A DNA stretch of 64,000 nucleotides from Rhodococcus globerulus NBRC 14531 (lineage in GTDB: Bacteria; Actinomycetota; Actinomycetes; Mycobacteriales; Mycobacteriaceae): the NCBI RefSeq assembly GCF_001894805.1, contig NZ_BCWX01000002.1, forward strand, positions 496,001-560,000, in the 5' to 3' direction. The translations under genes and the position numbers were made by a program. The notes beneath the pieces are model-generated. The model was not told the DNA's origin. It saw only the letters and a program-made list of their open reading frames with translations, and did not search any database. Of the stretch, positions 1 through 9,338 are shown piece by piece. Numbering within the stretch: position 1 is the stretch's first letter; the number at the start of each line of letters is the position of its first letter.

Positions 1-1013
1 CGCTGACACTGCTCGTGGCTGCGGTTCCGGAAGCCAAGCGCGCCATGGCAATCGGCATCTGGGGTGGAGTATCGGGGCTCGGTATCGCGATGGGTCCGGT
101 GGTGGGCGGCGCTGTGGTCGACGGTTTTTCGTGGCAAGGGATCTTCTGGATCAACGTGCCGGTAGCAATCGTCGCAGTTCCGCTCGCAATGTATGCACTG
201 CGCGAATCGACCGGGCGGAAGCAACCTTTGGACGTCGCCGGGGTCGCGCTGGCCGGACTTGGTGTGTTCCTCGCTGTCTGGGGCATCGTTCACGGAAACG
301 ACGACGGTTGGGGTTCCTTCGGTGTTGTCGCATCGCTGGTGGGTGCCGTAGTTGCCTTGGGGCTGTTCATCGTTCGCGAACGAACCACGTCGCACCCCGT
401 GATGCCGTTGCGTCTGTTCCGATCCAGAAGCTTCTCGATGGCAAACGTGATCGGACTGACCTTCTCGATCGGCATCTTCGGTGCGGTGTTCCTGCTCTCG
501 CAGTACCTCCAGATCGCGATGGGGTTCACACCGTTCGAAGCCGGGTTGCGGACGCTTCCATGGACCGCGGCGCCGATGGTCTTCGCCCCGATCGCGGGCT
601 TCCTCGCCCCGAAAGTGGGACTGCGGCCGCTGCTTCTCACCGGTCTCGGTCTACAAGCCGGCGCGTTGTTCTGGTTGGCTGCTCGCATCGGTCCCGACGC
701 CACGTACGCGTCACTCGTCCCCGCACTTCTCATGGCCGGAATCGGCATGGGGCTGACCTTCGCGCCCAATGCCACCGCGGTACTCGTCGACATGGACGCG
801 CCGGATCACGGCACGGCCAGTTCGACCAACGCAACACTTCGCGAGATCGGCGTCGCATTGGGAATCGCAGTCCTGACAGCGGTGTTCCTGGCCGCAGGTG
901 GAGCGTTGACGCCGCTGGGATACAGCGAAGCACTGACGCCGGCCCTGCGAGTCGGCGGATGTTTTGTACTGGTCGCGGTAGTGGCGGCATGGTTTGTGCC
1001 GACTCGGAAGTGA
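1..1013 (+). CDS. MFS drug-efflux transporter, DHA2 (EmrB/QacA-like), 5' end outside window
   Basis: This is the C-terminal part of a multidrug-efflux permease of the major facilitator superfamily; the gene starts before the window and is open from base 3. The visible ~336 residues contain the glycine-rich helix typical of 14-TM DHA2 pumps (GLGIAMGPVVGG), followed by WQGIFWINVPVA, a cytoplasmic linker and about nine further hydrophobic helices. Such proteins exchange protons for lipophilic drugs at the inner membrane. It ends at TGA 1013, five bases before a long hairpin, and converges on the ferritin-like gene. The exact substrate and subfamily cannot be told from half a protein; EfpA is a possibility but I see no specific support. 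Confidence 0.85.
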   Translation, partial: LTLLVAAVPEAKRAMAIGIWGGVSGLGIAMGPVVGGAVVDGFSWQGIFWINVPVAIVAVPLAMYALRESTGRKQPLDVAGVALAGLGVFLAVWGIVHGNDDGWGSFGVVASLVGAVVALGLFIVRERTTSHPVMPLRLFRSRSFSMANVIGLTFSIGIFGAVFLLSQYLQIAMGFTPFEAGLRTLPWTAAPMVFAPIAGFLAPKVGLRPLLLTGLGLQAGALFWLAARIGPDATYASLVPALLMAGIGMGLTFAPNATAVLVDMDAPDHGTASSTNATLREIGVALGIAVLTAVFLAAGGALTPLGYSEALTPALRVGGCFVLVAVVAAWFVPTRK

Positions 1014-1017
1014 GTTT

Positions 1018-1065
1018 TGCTGTGCGCCTTTATCAACCGCGGGCGGTTAATGAAGGCGCACAGCA
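1018..1065. terminator. Bidirectional hairpin between convergent genes
   Basis: Two 13-base arms, TGCTGTGCGCCTT at 1018-1030 and its exact complement at 1053-1065, enclose a second perfect 6-base stem (AACCGC/GCGGTT, 1035-1040 and 1043-1048). The structure fills the whole space between the MFS stop codon and the stop codon of the minus-strand gene at 1066-1068. It has no U tract on either side. It most likely terminates transcription from both directions. Confidence 0.75.
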
Positions 1066-1512
1066 CTATTCGCCGGGAAACGCCGATGTTGCGGGAGTTG
1101 TCCCGAGTGCGAGGTTCCAGCCGGCCCCGCGGATCGAGGCGTCTGTGAGCGCCTCGACTCCGAAAGTGCGGAGATCGTCGGAATCGGCCTGTTCGATCAA
1201 CGCGCGATACGCAGCCGCGGTATCGGCTTCGATCTGTGCCGCCAACTGCGCCGCCGTGATGGCGTCGGTGACCGGGAAAGGGATGTCGTAGCCGGCGGCG
1301 GCAATCGGGGGAGTGAGGCCCGCGTCGACGGCGATGACGGACAGAGCGTCACGGCGCGCCCGGTGGGTTGCCATGTGGGTGGCAACCTCGCTGGCCCGAG
1401 CCGGGTTGGAGAACGCTGCGACGACGCCGTAAGCGAAGATTGCGGCGTTCTCGGATTCGATGGCGTCGAGCACGGCTGAATCACTGGTTGTCGATGTGCG
1501 CAGAATGCTCAT
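1066..1512 (-). CDS. Ferritin-like DUF4439 family protein
   Basis: A 148-residue alanine-rich helical protein of the DUF4439 ferritin-like type, homologous in position and character to the conserved pair next to rimP/nusA in mycobacteria. The first helix carries the acidic stretch AIESENAAIFAYGVV and a later helix has QIEADTAAAYRALIEQ, spacing reminiscent of a carboxylate-bridged helix bundle; I did not confirm metal ligands. The ATG at 1512 is chosen because it overlaps the stop codon of the upstream gene (ATGA, 1509-1512), which implies translational coupling. No signal peptide is seen, whereas its partner is a lipoprotein. The function is unknown. Confidence 0.75.
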   Translation of the reverse strand: MSILRTSTTSDSAVLDAIESENAAIFAYGVVAAFSNPARASEVATHMATHRARRDALSVIAVDAGLTPPIAAAGYDIPFPVTDAITAAQLAAQIEADTAAAYRALIEQADSDDLRTFGVEALTDASIRGAGWNLALGTTPATSAFPGE

Positions 1513-2012
1513 GGCAGCAGTACCGCCGTCTGGGTGGCGCACGCCGCGCTGATCGAACCGAGCAGTCCGGCGCGATAGCCCGATGTCGTCCGAGCGAGAT
1601 CGGCAGCGCTGCGAGCGGACTCCGCTAACGACGCCCGCACAGCGTCGATCCCCGCGGGCGCTGCGGGTGCGGTCGACGACGCTGACGGCGTTGACGTGGT
1701 GCCGGCACCCCCGCCTGCCGCTCGCGCGATCTCGGCGTCGAGGGCATCGGCATGAGCGGTGCGCTCCGCGCTGATCGTCGTGAGCGCGGCAACACGTTCC
1801 GGTGCGAGCGCGATCGAATTGCTTGCAGCGGCGGCGTCTGCTCGTGCGCGATCGGCCTGCGAGGTCAGCTGGTCGACTTCTACGGCGGCCTGGGCGGAGC
1901 CGTTGTCAGTACACGCTGTGGCCGCGAAGGCGATGGCGCCGATCGACGCCGCACCTGCGATCTTCAGCGCACTCCGGCGGGAGTGGGAGGTGGTGGATAG
2001 GGGCGTCAGCAC
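1509..2012 (-). CDS. Alanine-rich lipoprotein, partner of the ferritin-like protein
   Basis: A 167-residue exported protein. The N terminus has a twin-arginine pair followed by a hydrophobic stretch (SRRSALKIAGAAS) and a lipobox ending in TAC, so it is probably a membrane-anchored lipoprotein, possibly Tat-routed. The mature part is Ala/Ser-rich and helical, with a flexible Ser/Thr/Pro/Gly patch in the middle. GTG at 2012 is preferred over an in-frame TTG at 2057 because it gives a compact signal peptide. The gene overlaps the ferritin-like gene by four bases and is divergent from rimP. Mycobacteria carry an equivalent two-gene unit beside rimP-nusA. The role is not known. Confidence 0.7.
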   Translation of the reverse strand: MLTPLSTTSHSRRSALKIAGAASIGAIAFAATACTDNGSAQAAVEVDQLTSQADRARADAAAASNSIALAPERVAALTTISAERTAHADALDAEIARAAGGGAGTTSTPSASSTAPAAPAGIDAVRASLAESARSAADLARTTSGYRAGLLGSISAACATQTAVLLP

Positions 2013-2280
2013 TCGTCCATGGTGCCAGGTACCGCGCGATTCGTTCGAATCAGGCAAACGTGTTCACGTGTGATGTGTAACGGTCGGTCTGGTCGCAGGC
2101 ATCTCGAAGGGGCGGTACTCTTGGATGCTTGGCCGGACAGTGTGGCGAATGGTGTCTTTGGCATGCCCACAAACTGGGTACCTGCTACTTCGAGACCTGC
2201 ATCACACAGGCCTGAGCCACACAGACTGACAACACCGAGTCGATGCGAGTCGACGACAACTGAAACGAGGAGTTCGCGAG

Positions 2281-2886
2281 ATGCCGGTGCCATCCAAGGA
2301 CAGGGTTATCGAGCTGGTCTCCGAACTCGTGCAGTCCAAGGGCTACGACGTCGAGGACGTCGTAGTCACTAATGCGGGCAAGCACAGCGCCGTTCGCATC
2401 ATGGTCGACAGTGACGCCGGTATCGAACTGGATGCCGCTGCCGAGATCAGTCGGCTCGTCTCCGAGTTGTTCGACAGCCTCGAGGAAATCGGGGAAGCGC
2501 CGTACACGCTCGAGGTCACGTCGCCCGGGATCGATCGGCCGCTGACAGCAGAGCGACATTGGCGTCGCGCACGTGGGCGCAAAGCACGCATCGATCTTGC
2601 CGACGAGACCGTCGTCGGTCGAATCGGTGTCCTCGGCGAGGATTCGGTTGCAGTGGTGATGAACGGTCGCGGCGGGCTGACAGTCCGCGAGATACCACTG
2701 GCAGACGTGCAGAAAGCTGTTGTGCAGGTCGAGTTTTCGAAGCCGAGCGACGCAGAGCTGGAGCTTGCCGGAGGAATCCCGGAGGGTCGGGCAGTGCATA
2801 CGGACCTCGACGAGTCCGATGCACAGGTGCTCGATTCCGAAGAAGACGTAGAAGACGTAGATAACGAAGAAGGGTTCGACAAGTGA
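2281..2886 (+). CDS. rimP: Ribosome maturation factor RimP
   Basis: RimP helps assemble the 30S subunit. The 201-residue protein has the expected N-terminal alpha/beta domain followed by the signature around [11 protein letters not shown] (about residues 80-90) and the SH3-like C-terminal domain. It is longer than most RimP proteins because of an acidic tail rich in Asp/Glu (about residues 180-201), encoded partly by a short GAAGACGTA duplication. ATG 2281 follows a purine-rich stretch (gaggagttcgcgag). Its stop codon overlaps the GTG start of nusA, the standard rimP-nusA-infB operon arrangement. The 268 bases upstream hold the divergent promoter region; I see no strong additional element there. 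Confidence 0.96.
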   Translation: MPVPSKDRVIELVSELVQSKGYDVEDVVVTNAGKHSAVRIMVDSDAGIELDAAAEISRLVSELFDSLEEIGEAPYTLEVTSPGIDRPLTAERHWRRARGRKARIDLADETVVGRIGVLGEDSVAVVMNGRGGLTVREIPLADVQKAVVQVEFSKPSDAELELAGGIPEGRAVHTDLDESDAQVLDSEEDVEDVDNEEGFDK

Positions 2887-3914
2887 ATATCGACATTGCA
2901 GCGTTGCGAGCGATCGAGGCCGAAAAAGGCGTCCCGATCGAAACGGTGATCGCCACGATCCAGACTGCGCTGCTGACGGCATACCGACACACCGAGGGCC
3001 ACAAGCAGAACGCTCGGATCGACGTCAATCTCAAGACCGGATCGGTGCGAGTCATGGCTCACGACACCGACTCCGACGGAAATATGGTGGGCGCCGAGTG
3101 GGACGACACCCCCGAGGGCTTCGGCCGGATCGCGGCGACCACCGCGCGTCAGGTGATTCTTCAGCGTCTGCGTGATGCCGAGCACGAGCGCAGTTTCGGC
3201 GAGTACTCGACGCACGAAGGTGAAATCGTTGGTGGTGTGATCCAGCGAGACACCCGCGCGAACTCGCGTGGCATGGTTGTCGTGCGAATCGGCAGCGACG
3301 CGCATGGCACCGAAGGCCTGCTCCCGCCGGCCGAGCAGGTTCCGGGTGAAAGCTACGAGCACGGCGAGCGCATCAAGTGCTACGTCGTCGGGGTTGCCCG
3401 CGGCGCGCGCGGCCCGCAGATCACGCTGTCGCGCACCCACCCGAACCTGGTTCGGAAGCTGTTTGCGCTCGAGGTTCCCGAAATTGCCGACGGCAGCGTC
3501 GAGATCATCAATGTTGCCCGCGAAGCTGGTCACCGTTCCAAGATCGCAGTTGCGTCGCGCGTTCACGGGCTCAATGCGAAGGGTGCATGCATCGGTCCCA
3601 TGGGGCAGCGCGTGCGTAACGTCATGAGCGAACTTGCGGGCGAGAAGATCGACATCATCGACTACGACGAGGACCCCGCGACATTTGTGGGCAACGCACT
3701 CTCTCCGTCGAAAGTGGTCTCCGTCACTGTTGTCGACCTCGATGCCCGTGCAGCTCGGGTTATCGTGCCTGATTTCCAGCTGTCGCTAGCCATCGGCAAG
3801 GAGGGTCAAAATGCCCGCCTTGCTGCACGGTTGACCGGTTGGCGTATCGATATTCGAAGCGATGCAGCACCGGTCGACGACGCGTCGGATCGCTCCGGCG
3901 CGTCAAACGGATAA
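2883..3914 (+). CDS. nusA: Transcription termination/antitermination factor NusA
   Basis: NusA binds RNA polymerase and controls pausing, termination and antitermination. The 343 residues cover the N-terminal RNAP-binding domain (starts [17 protein letters not shown]), an S1 domain and two KH domains; the KH2 part contains [20 protein letters not shown]. The C-terminal acidic repeats found in proteobacteria are absent, which is normal for actinobacteria. The GTG at 2883 overlaps the rimP stop, so the two are coupled. ylxR follows after 44 bases. Confidence 0.97.
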   Translation: MNIDIAALRAIEAEKGVPIETVIATIQTALLTAYRHTEGHKQNARIDVNLKTGSVRVMAHDTDSDGNMVGAEWDDTPEGFGRIAATTARQVILQRLRDAEHERSFGEYSTHEGEIVGGVIQRDTRANSRGMVVVRIGSDAHGTEGLLPPAEQVPGESYEHGERIKCYVVGVARGARGPQITLSRTHPNLVRKLFALEVPEIADGSVEIINVAREAGHRSKIAVASRVHGLNAKGACIGPMGQRVRNVMSELAGEKIDIIDYDEDPATFVGNALSPSKVVSVTVVDLDARAARVIVPDFQLSLAIGKEGQNARLAARLTGWRIDIRSDAAPVDDASDRSGASNG

Positions 3915-3958
3915 CGGTGGAATGCAGTGTTCCAGACAGTTCGACGGTAGAGTAGACG

Positions 3959-4309
3959 ATGGTTCGACGTGAGTCCTCGGATTTTGCGCGCGCGACGCCC
4001 GGTTCGCCGGTCAGAACGTGTGTGGGATGCAGGGAACAAGGGTCGGCTGCCGATCTGTTGAGGGTCGTGGTTGGTGGGCAGGGGCCGGAGGGTTCCCTGC
4101 TTGTCCCCGACGTATTGCGAAGGCTCCACGGTCGAGGTGCATGGCTGCACCTGGATCCGAGTTGCCTGAGCCTGGCAGAGCGGCGCCGAGCATTCAGCAG
4201 AGCACTGCGAGTGTCCGGAAATCTGGACACGTCCGCTGTCGACCAGCTGGTCGACGCAGTTCACACAAAAGCAGTACCTCTCGAGAAGAACAGGCACAAG
4301 CACTCATGA
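3959..4309 (+). CDS. ylxR: YlxR family RNA-binding protein (DUF448)
   Basis: A 116-residue nucleic-acid-binding protein of the YlxR family, which sits between nusA and infB in most Gram-positive genomes. The diagnostic motif PVRTCVGCREQG is at about residues 18-29 and the central GRGAWLHLDPSCL follows near residue 78. The C-terminal third is basic. Reports in other bacteria describe RNA binding or a nucleoid-associated regulatory role; nothing here refines that. It is co-oriented with nusA and infB. Confidence 0.92.
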   Translation: MVRRESSDFARATPGSPVRTCVGCREQGSAADLLRVVVGGQGPEGSLLVPDVLRRLHGRGAWLHLDPSCLSLAERRRAFSRALRVSGNLDTSAVDQLVDAVHTKAVPLEKNRHKHS

Positions 4310-4417
4310 GCACACCGTGAAGCACCAACGATGAACGTCCATCGGCTATAACCCGAGGTCGTGTGGGACCCACATCTGTGGGATGCCTCCTGCTCGACCT
4401 CATCAGTGAGGAGAGCA

Positions 4418-7246
4418 GTGGCAGGCAAGGCCCGCGTACACGAGTTGGCTAAAGAGCTCGGTGTTACCAGCAAGGAACTACTCGCAACGCTCAAAGAGCA
4501 GGGCGAGTTCGTAAAGTCTGCGTCATCCACAGTGGAGGCGCCCGTCGCACGTCGTCTGCGGGAATCATTCCCGTCTGCCGGTGGTGCAGAAACCAAGCCC
4601 GCGTCCGGCGATGCAGCGGCAAAGCCCGCAGCAAAGCCAGGCGCACCGTCGCCGTCGGCAGCAAAGCCCGGCGCACCGCGTCCCGGGCAGCGTCCCGGCC
4701 CCAAGCCGGCTGCACCGGCTCCCGCAGCACCGGCAGCCCCGGCTGCTGCAGCTCCGGCCCCGGCAGCACCGTCCGCTCCCGCAGCACCGGCTCCTACGAC
4801 GCCGGCAGTTCCCACGCCGACGTTCAATGCGCCCGCTGCACCCAGCAACGCTCCGAAGCCGGCTCGTCCGGCTCCGGCAGCTCCCGCGGCACCGGCAGCA
4901 CCCGCTGCAGCTGCTCCGGCAGCACCGTCGACCGGTGCAAAGCCCGGTGGACCTCGTCCGATGCCCAAGGCTCCGCGCGTCGGAAACAACCCGTACTCCT
5001 CGGCTCCGGCTGAGCGTCCGGCACCACGTCCGGCTCCGGGCCAGAGCGGTCCTCGTCCGGGCGCTCCGCGTCCCGCGGCGCAGGGTGGATCTCGTCCGGC
5101 TCCCGGCCAGGGTGGACCCCGTCCGGCTCCCGGCCAGGGCGGTCCTCGTCCGGCTCCCGGCCAGGGCGGTCCTCGTCCGGCTCCCGGCCAGGGTGGACCC
5201 CGTCCGCCCGCAGGTCAGGGTGGACCCCGTCCGAGCCCCGGCTCCATGCCTCCTCGCCCCAACCCGGGTGCAATGCCTGCTCGTTCCGCTCGTCCCGGCG
5301 GCGGTGGCCGTCCCGGTCAGCGCGGCGCAGCAGCAGGCGCATTCGGTCGTCCCGGCGGCGCTGTTCGTCGTGGACGTAAGTCGAAGCGGGCAAAGCGCGC
5401 CGAGTACGAGAGCATGCAGGCTCCCGCAGTCGGTGGCGTCAGGCTGCCTCGCGGCAACGGCGAGACCATCCGTCTCGCTCGCGGCGCGTCGCTGTCCGAC
5501 TTCGCAGACAAGATCGATGCGAACCCCGCAGCACTTGTGCAGGCACTGTTCAATCTCGGCGAGATGGTCACGGCAACGCAGTCGGTCAACGACGAGACGC
5601 TGGAGCTTCTCGGCGGTGAAATGAACTACGTCGTTCAGGTCGTCAGCCCTGAGGACGAAGACCGTGAGCTGCTCGAACACTTCGACCTCACCTACGGCGA
5701 GGACGCCGGCGGAGAAGAGGACCTCGAGTCCCGTCCGCCTGTGGTCACCGTCATGGGCCACGTCGACCACGGTAAGACCCGTCTGCTCGATGTGATCCGT
5801 AAGGCCAACGTCCGTGAGGGCGAAGCCGGCGGCATCACGCAGCACATCGGTGCTTACCAGGTGCTCACCGAACTCGAGGGCAACGAGCGTCTCGTGACGT
5901 TCATCGACACCCCCGGTCACGAGGCCTTCACGGCCATGCGTGCTCGTGGTGCCAAGGCCACCGACCTCGCGATCCTTGTTGTCGCAGCCGACGACGGTGT
6001 CATGCCGCAGACGGTGGAAGCGATCAACCACGCCCAGGCGGCCGACGTGCCGATCGTGGTCGCGGTCAACAAGATCGACAAGGAAGGCGCTAACCCGGAC
6101 AAGATCCGTCAGCAGCTGACCGAGTACGGACTGGTCGCCGAGGAATACGGCGGAGACACCATGTTCGTCGACATCTCGGCGAAGCAGGGTCTGCACATCG
6201 ATCAGCTTCTCGAAGCTGTGCTGCTGACCGCGGATGCTTCCCTGGATCTGCGCGCAAACCCGGACATGGATGCACAGGGTGTTGCGATCGAGGCTCACCT
6301 CGACCGTGGCCGTGGCCCCGTTGCCACAGTGCTCATCCAGCGCGGAACGCTGCGCGTCGGCGATTCCATCGTCGCCGGTGATGCATACGGCCGCGTCCGC
6401 CGCATGGTGGACGAGCACGGCGAGGACGTCCACGAGGCACTGCCTTCGCGTCCGGTTCAGGTCATCGGCTTCACGTCCGTCCCCGGTGCAGGCGACAACC
6501 TGCTCGTGGTCGACGAGGACCGTATTGCCCGTCAGATCGCTGACCGTCGCAATGCACGTAAGCGCAACGCGTTGGCAGCGAAGAGCCGCAAGCGCATCAG
6601 CTTGGACGATCTCGATGCAGCTCTGAAGGAACATTCGCAGCTGAACTTGATCCTCAAGGGCGACAACTCGGGAACCGTCGAGGCTCTCGAAGAGGCACTG
6701 CTGGCTATCCCGATCGACGACGAGGTGCAGTTGCGCGTCATCGACCGCGGTGTCGGTGGCGTCACGGAGACCAACGTCAACCTGGCAGCGGCTTCCAACG
6801 CGATCATCATCGGCTTCAACGTCCGTGCCGAAGGCAAGGCGACCGAGCTGGCGAACCGCGAGGGTGTCGACATCCGGTACTACTCGGTGATCTACCAGGC
6901 CATCGACGAGGTCGAGAAGGCTCTCAAGGGTCTGCTCAAGCCGGTGTACGAAGAGGTCGAGCTGGGCAAGGCGGAGATCCGCGCGATGTTCCGTTCGTCC
7001 AAGATCGGCAACATTGCCGGTTGCTTGGTCACGTCGGGCAGCATCCGTCGCAACGCCAAGGCACGTCTCATCCGCGACAGCAAGGTTGTCGCCGAGACGG
7101 TCACCATCTCCTCGCTCAAGCGGGAGAAGGAAGACGCCACCGAGGTTCGCGAAGGCTACGAATGTGGTCTGACCGTCACCTACTCCGATATCAAGATCGG
7201 TGACGTTCTGGAGTGCTACGAGCTTCGTGAGAAGCCGCGCGACTAG
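4418..7246 (+). CDS. infB: Translation initiation factor IF-2
   Basis: IF-2 is the GTPase that places initiator tRNA on the 30S subunit and promotes subunit joining. GTG 4418 is chosen over the longer reading because it follows GAGGAGAG at 4408-4415 and gives the canonical N terminus [14 protein letters not shown]. The protein is then 942 residues: an IF2-N helical module, a ~280-residue Ala/Pro/Gly-rich linker, a second IF2-N module, the G domain (P-loop GHVDHGKT, then DTPGHEAF and NKID), and domains II-IV. The linker is low-complexity and contains tandem nonapeptides encoded by a 27-base DNA repeat. A strong hairpin follows the gene. Confidence 0.98.
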   Translation: MAGKARVHELAKELGVTSKELLATLKEQGEFVKSASSTVEAPVARRLRESFPSAGGAETKPASGDAAAKPAAKPGAPSPSAAKPGAPRPGQRPGPKPAAPAPAAPAAPAAAAPAPAAPSAPAAPAPTTPAVPTPTFNAPAAPSNAPKPARPAPAAPAAPAAPAAAAPAAPSTGAKPGGPRPMPKAPRVGNNPYSSAPAERPAPRPAPGQSGPRPGAPRPAAQGGSRPAPGQGGPRPAPGQGGPRPAPGQGGPRPAPGQGGPRPPAGQGGPRPSPGSMPPRPNPGAMPARSARPGGGGRPGQRGAAAGAFGRPGGAVRRGRKSKRAKRAEYESMQAPAVGGVRLPRGNGETIRLARGASLSDFADKIDANPAALVQALFNLGEMVTATQSVNDETLELLGGEMNYVVQVVSPEDEDRELLEHFDLTYGEDAGGEEDLESRPPVVTVMGHVDHGKTRLLDVIRKANVREGEAGGITQHIGAYQVLTELEGNERLVTFIDTPGHEAFTAMRARGAKATDLAILVVAADDGVMPQTVEAINHAQAADVPIVVAVNKIDKEGANPDKIRQQLTEYGLVAEEYGGDTMFVDISAKQGLHIDQLLEAVLLTADASLDLRANPDMDAQGVAIEAHLDRGRGPVATVLIQRGTLRVGDSIVAGDAYGRVRRMVDEHGEDVHEALPSRPVQVIGFTSVPGAGDNLLVVDEDRIARQIADRRNARKRNALAAKSRKRISLDDLDAALKEHSQLNLILKGDNSGTVEALEEALLAIPIDDEVQLRVIDRGVGGVTETNVNLAAASNAIIIGFNVRAEGKATELANREGVDIRYYSVIYQAIDEVEKALKGLLKPVYEEVELGKAEIRAMFRSSKIGNIAGCLVTSGSIRRNAKARLIRDSKVVAETVTISSLKREKEDATEVREGYECGLTVTYSDIKIGDVLECYELREKPRD
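5093..5227 (+). repeat. infB: 27-bp tandem repeat inside infB
   Basis: Five head-to-tail 27-base units start at 5093, 5120, 5147, 5174 and 5201. The first four differ only at a few synonymous sites; the fifth has diverged. Each encodes a RPAPGQGGP-type nonapeptide in the disordered linker of IF-2. Unit number is likely to vary between strains through slippage or recombination. Confidence 0.9.
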
Positions 7247-7289
7247 TAGTCGCCGCGGGCGCTGGGGGCGCTCGTGAGTATTGACTGAC

Positions 7290-7333
7290 ATGGACTCTCC
7301 TGGACATTGACCACAATGTCCGGGAGAGTCCAT
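7290..7333 (+). terminator. Strong hairpin after infB
   Basis: A 20-base-pair stem with a four-base loop (7310-7313); the arms begin ATGGACTCTCC and end GGAGAGTCCAT, with a single G-U pair. It lies 43 bases after the infB stop codon and 52 bases before ylxP. It has no U tract, so it may be an actinobacterial I-shaped terminator, an attenuator or an RNA-processing site between infB and the downstream genes. Confidence 0.7.
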
Positions 7334-7385
7334 TCGGCTATGCCGACGAGGAAGCGGTCTGGGACGAGAAACGGTCTGGGGGAAT

Positions 7386-7676
7386 ATGTTCGTAGGTGCA
7401 TTGGAGTTCGACATTCTTTTCGGAGATGTCCACTCCCTCAAGGAAAAGCGTTCGCTGGTGTCGCCGATTCTGACCGAACTGCGACGTTTCGGGATCAGTG
7501 CGGCGGAAGCCGGGGAACAGGGGCGTCTTCGCCGCGCCTTGGTCGGTGTTGCTGCGGTCAGTTCGTCGATGGATCATCTGCACGACGTACTCGATCGTTG
7601 TGAGCGAGCGGTTGCGGCGCGACCGGAAATGCAGTTACTTGCCGTACGTCGGCGTGTCTTCGGTCCCGAGGACTGA
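7386..7676 (+). CDS. ylxP: YlxP-like protein (DUF503)
   Basis: A 96-residue protein of the DUF503/YlxP family, usually encoded between infB and rbfA. It starts with MFVGALEFDILFGDVHSLKEKR, where the HSLKEKR box is the family signature. ATG 7386 is preceded by GGGGGAAT. The family fold is a small ferredoxin-like alpha/beta domain. Its role is not established; the conserved neighbours (infB, rbfA) suggest ribosome assembly or translation. Confidence 0.85.
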   Translation: MFVGALEFDILFGDVHSLKEKRSLVSPILTELRRFGISAAEAGEQGRLRRALVGVAAVSSSMDHLHDVLDRCERAVAARPEMQLLAVRRRVFGPED

Positions 7677-7825
7677 TTTGGTCGGTGGGCGGCGATGCAC
7701 AAGACTGGTGTCGGTAATAATTCTTGTAAATCGAACATTGTGAACGATCGAGTTATCTCGTATCGGATGTGCGTGAAATCGAATGTCCGTGGAATCGAAA
7801 GTCCAGGGAGAAGGAGACAGAGATC

Positions 7826-8311
7826 ATGGTGGATCCCGCCCGGGCCCGTAAGCTCGCAAAACGAATCGGCACGATTGTCGCGACCGCAATCGACCACGAG
7901 ATCAAGGATCCGCGGCTTGCTTTTGTGACCATCACCGACACGAAGGTCACCAACGACCTGCACGATGCGACCGTGTACTACACCGTGATGGGTGAAAAGG
8001 TCGATTCCGCACCCGACGTCGAAGCTGCTGCAGCCGGTCTCGAGAAGGCCAAGGGTGTTCTGCGGTCGAAGGTGGGCGCCGGCACCGGTGTCCGTTTCAC
8101 CCCGACGCTGACGTTTGTCGCGGACACCGTTCCCGACACTGCGCGCCACATGGAAGAGCTGTTGGCTCGTGCGCGTGCCGCCGACGGCGAGCTCGCCAAG
8201 GCTCGCGAGGGAGCTCAGCCTGCCGGTGATGCAGATCCGTACAAGGAGCCACGAGTAGCTGCTGACGACGATGACGACGTCGTTGCCTCGGATGCTCGAG
8301 ATCTCGACTGA
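7826..8311 (+). CDS. rbfA: Ribosome-binding factor A
   Basis: RbfA assists late 16S rRNA processing and 30S maturation. ATG 7826 is preferred to the longer in-frame start at 7769 because it follows GGAGAAGGAGACAG and gives the normal N terminus [15 protein letters not shown]. The 161-residue protein carries the KH-like core with [10 protein letters not shown] and [18 protein letters not shown]. The C-terminal ~45 residues are acidic (a DDDDD run) and not part of the core fold. nrnA begins 13 bases downstream. Confidence 0.96.
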   Translation: MVDPARARKLAKRIGTIVATAIDHEIKDPRLAFVTITDTKVTNDLHDATVYYTVMGEKVDSAPDVEAAAAGLEKAKGVLRSKVGAGTGVRFTPTLTFVADTVPDTARHMEELLARARAADGELAKAREGAQPAGDADPYKEPRVAADDDDDVVASDARDLD

Positions 8312-8323
8312 CCCGCAGCGAGG

Positions 8324-9328
8324 ATGACGATCACCGCACGCGCTGACGGAGACCCTTGCGAGGATCCTTGCCGGGCAGGCTTCGCGCGGGCAATCGAAGT
8401 GCTGGATGCGGCTCGGACGGCAACTATTCTGTGCCACATCCAGCCTGACGCAGACACTATCGGCAGCGGTCTGGCATTGGGGTTGGCGCTCGAGCGCCGG
8501 GGCGTTTCGGTTCAGGTTGCCTTCAGCCGGCCTGCGCACCTGCCCGAGTCCATGCTCGGATTTCCCGGTCTGCATCTGTTGGTTCCACCGGCTTCCGTGC
8601 GTTCCGAAGTGGACGTCCTGATCACCGTCGACGTGGGAAGCGCCGGGCGCTTGGGCGCTCTTGCGGATCGGTTGGCTGGTGCGGCCAGCACTGTCGTCGT
8701 GGATCATCATCGATCCAATTCGGAATTCGGTGCGATCAACGTCGTGGACGAATCCGCAGCATCGACGACGGCTCTGCTGGCACGGTTGTTCGATTTTTGG
8801 GGCGTGGAGATCGATCGAGACGTGGCCCATTGCCTGTATGCCGGTCTGGTGACCGATACGGGGTCCTTCCGTTGGGGCGGGCCGTCGACGCATGTTCTTG
8901 CGGCCCGGCTGTTAGCCACCGGTATCGACGGCGACACCATCGCTCGGCAACTTCTCGACACGCATCCGTTCGGCTGGCTGCCGATGCTGTCGTCGGTGCT
9001 CGGCTCGGCGACGCTGGTACGAAGCGCTGCGGGTGGTCGCGGTCTCGTGTACGCGGTAATCCGCCGAGACGACATCGGAGATCTGCGGTCCGAGGAAATC
9101 GAGAGCGTTGTCGACATCGTCCGGACGACGTCGGAAGCCGAGGTTGCCGCTGTGCTCAAGGAATCGGAAACCGGCAGCTGGTCGATATCGTTGCGCGCGA
9201 AGACCGATGTCGACGTCTCGGCTGTCGCGGAGAGACTCGGTGGCGGTGGACATCGGCTCTCGGCCGGCTACACCTCGACCGATTCGAGTGAGCAGACGGT
9301 TGCAGCGTTGATTGCCGCACTGGGGTGA
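8324..9328 (+). CDS. nrnA: DHH/DHHA1 phosphoesterase, NrnA-like oligoribonuclease/pAp phosphatase
   Basis: A 334-residue DHH-family phosphoesterase, the counterpart of the mycobacterial protein encoded between rbfA and dinF. These enzymes degrade short oligoribonucleotides, cleave linear cyclic-dinucleotide breakdown products and dephosphorylate pAp. The metal-binding motifs are visible: HIQPDADTIGSG (about residue 38), ITVDVGSAGR, VVVDHHRSN, and a C-terminal DHHA1 domain ending with GGGGHRLSAG. An ATG start at 8324 lies directly after GCGAGG. dinF follows with almost no gap, so RNA turnover is encoded in the same operon as ribosome assembly factors. Confidence 0.9.
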   Translation: MTITARADGDPCEDPCRAGFARAIEVLDAARTATILCHIQPDADTIGSGLALGLALERRGVSVQVAFSRPAHLPESMLGFPGLHLLVPPASVRSEVDVLITVDVGSAGRLGALADRLAGAASTVVVDHHRSNSEFGAINVVDESAASTTALLARLFDFWGVEIDRDVAHCLYAGLVTDTGSFRWGGPSTHVLAARLLATGIDGDTIARQLLDTHPFGWLPMLSSVLGSATLVRSAAGGRGLVYAVIRRDDIGDLRSEEIESVVDIVRTTSEAEVAAVLKESETGSWSISLRAKTDVDVSAVAERLGGGGHRLSAGYTSTDSSEQTVAALIAALG

Positions 9329-9338
9329 GTGTCCGATC

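Noticed and set aside
131-1291. 386-codon plus-strand frame near the left edge
   Set aside because: It runs through the MFS gene out of frame, through the convergent hairpin and into the antisense of the ferritin-like gene. Composition is Arg/Ser-rich noise.
4565-7441. 958-codon open frame on the minus strand across infB
   Set aside because: It mirrors infB. The product is low-complexity Arg/Ser/Cys/Thr sequence in the repeat region and shows no family motif; high GC keeps antisense frames open.
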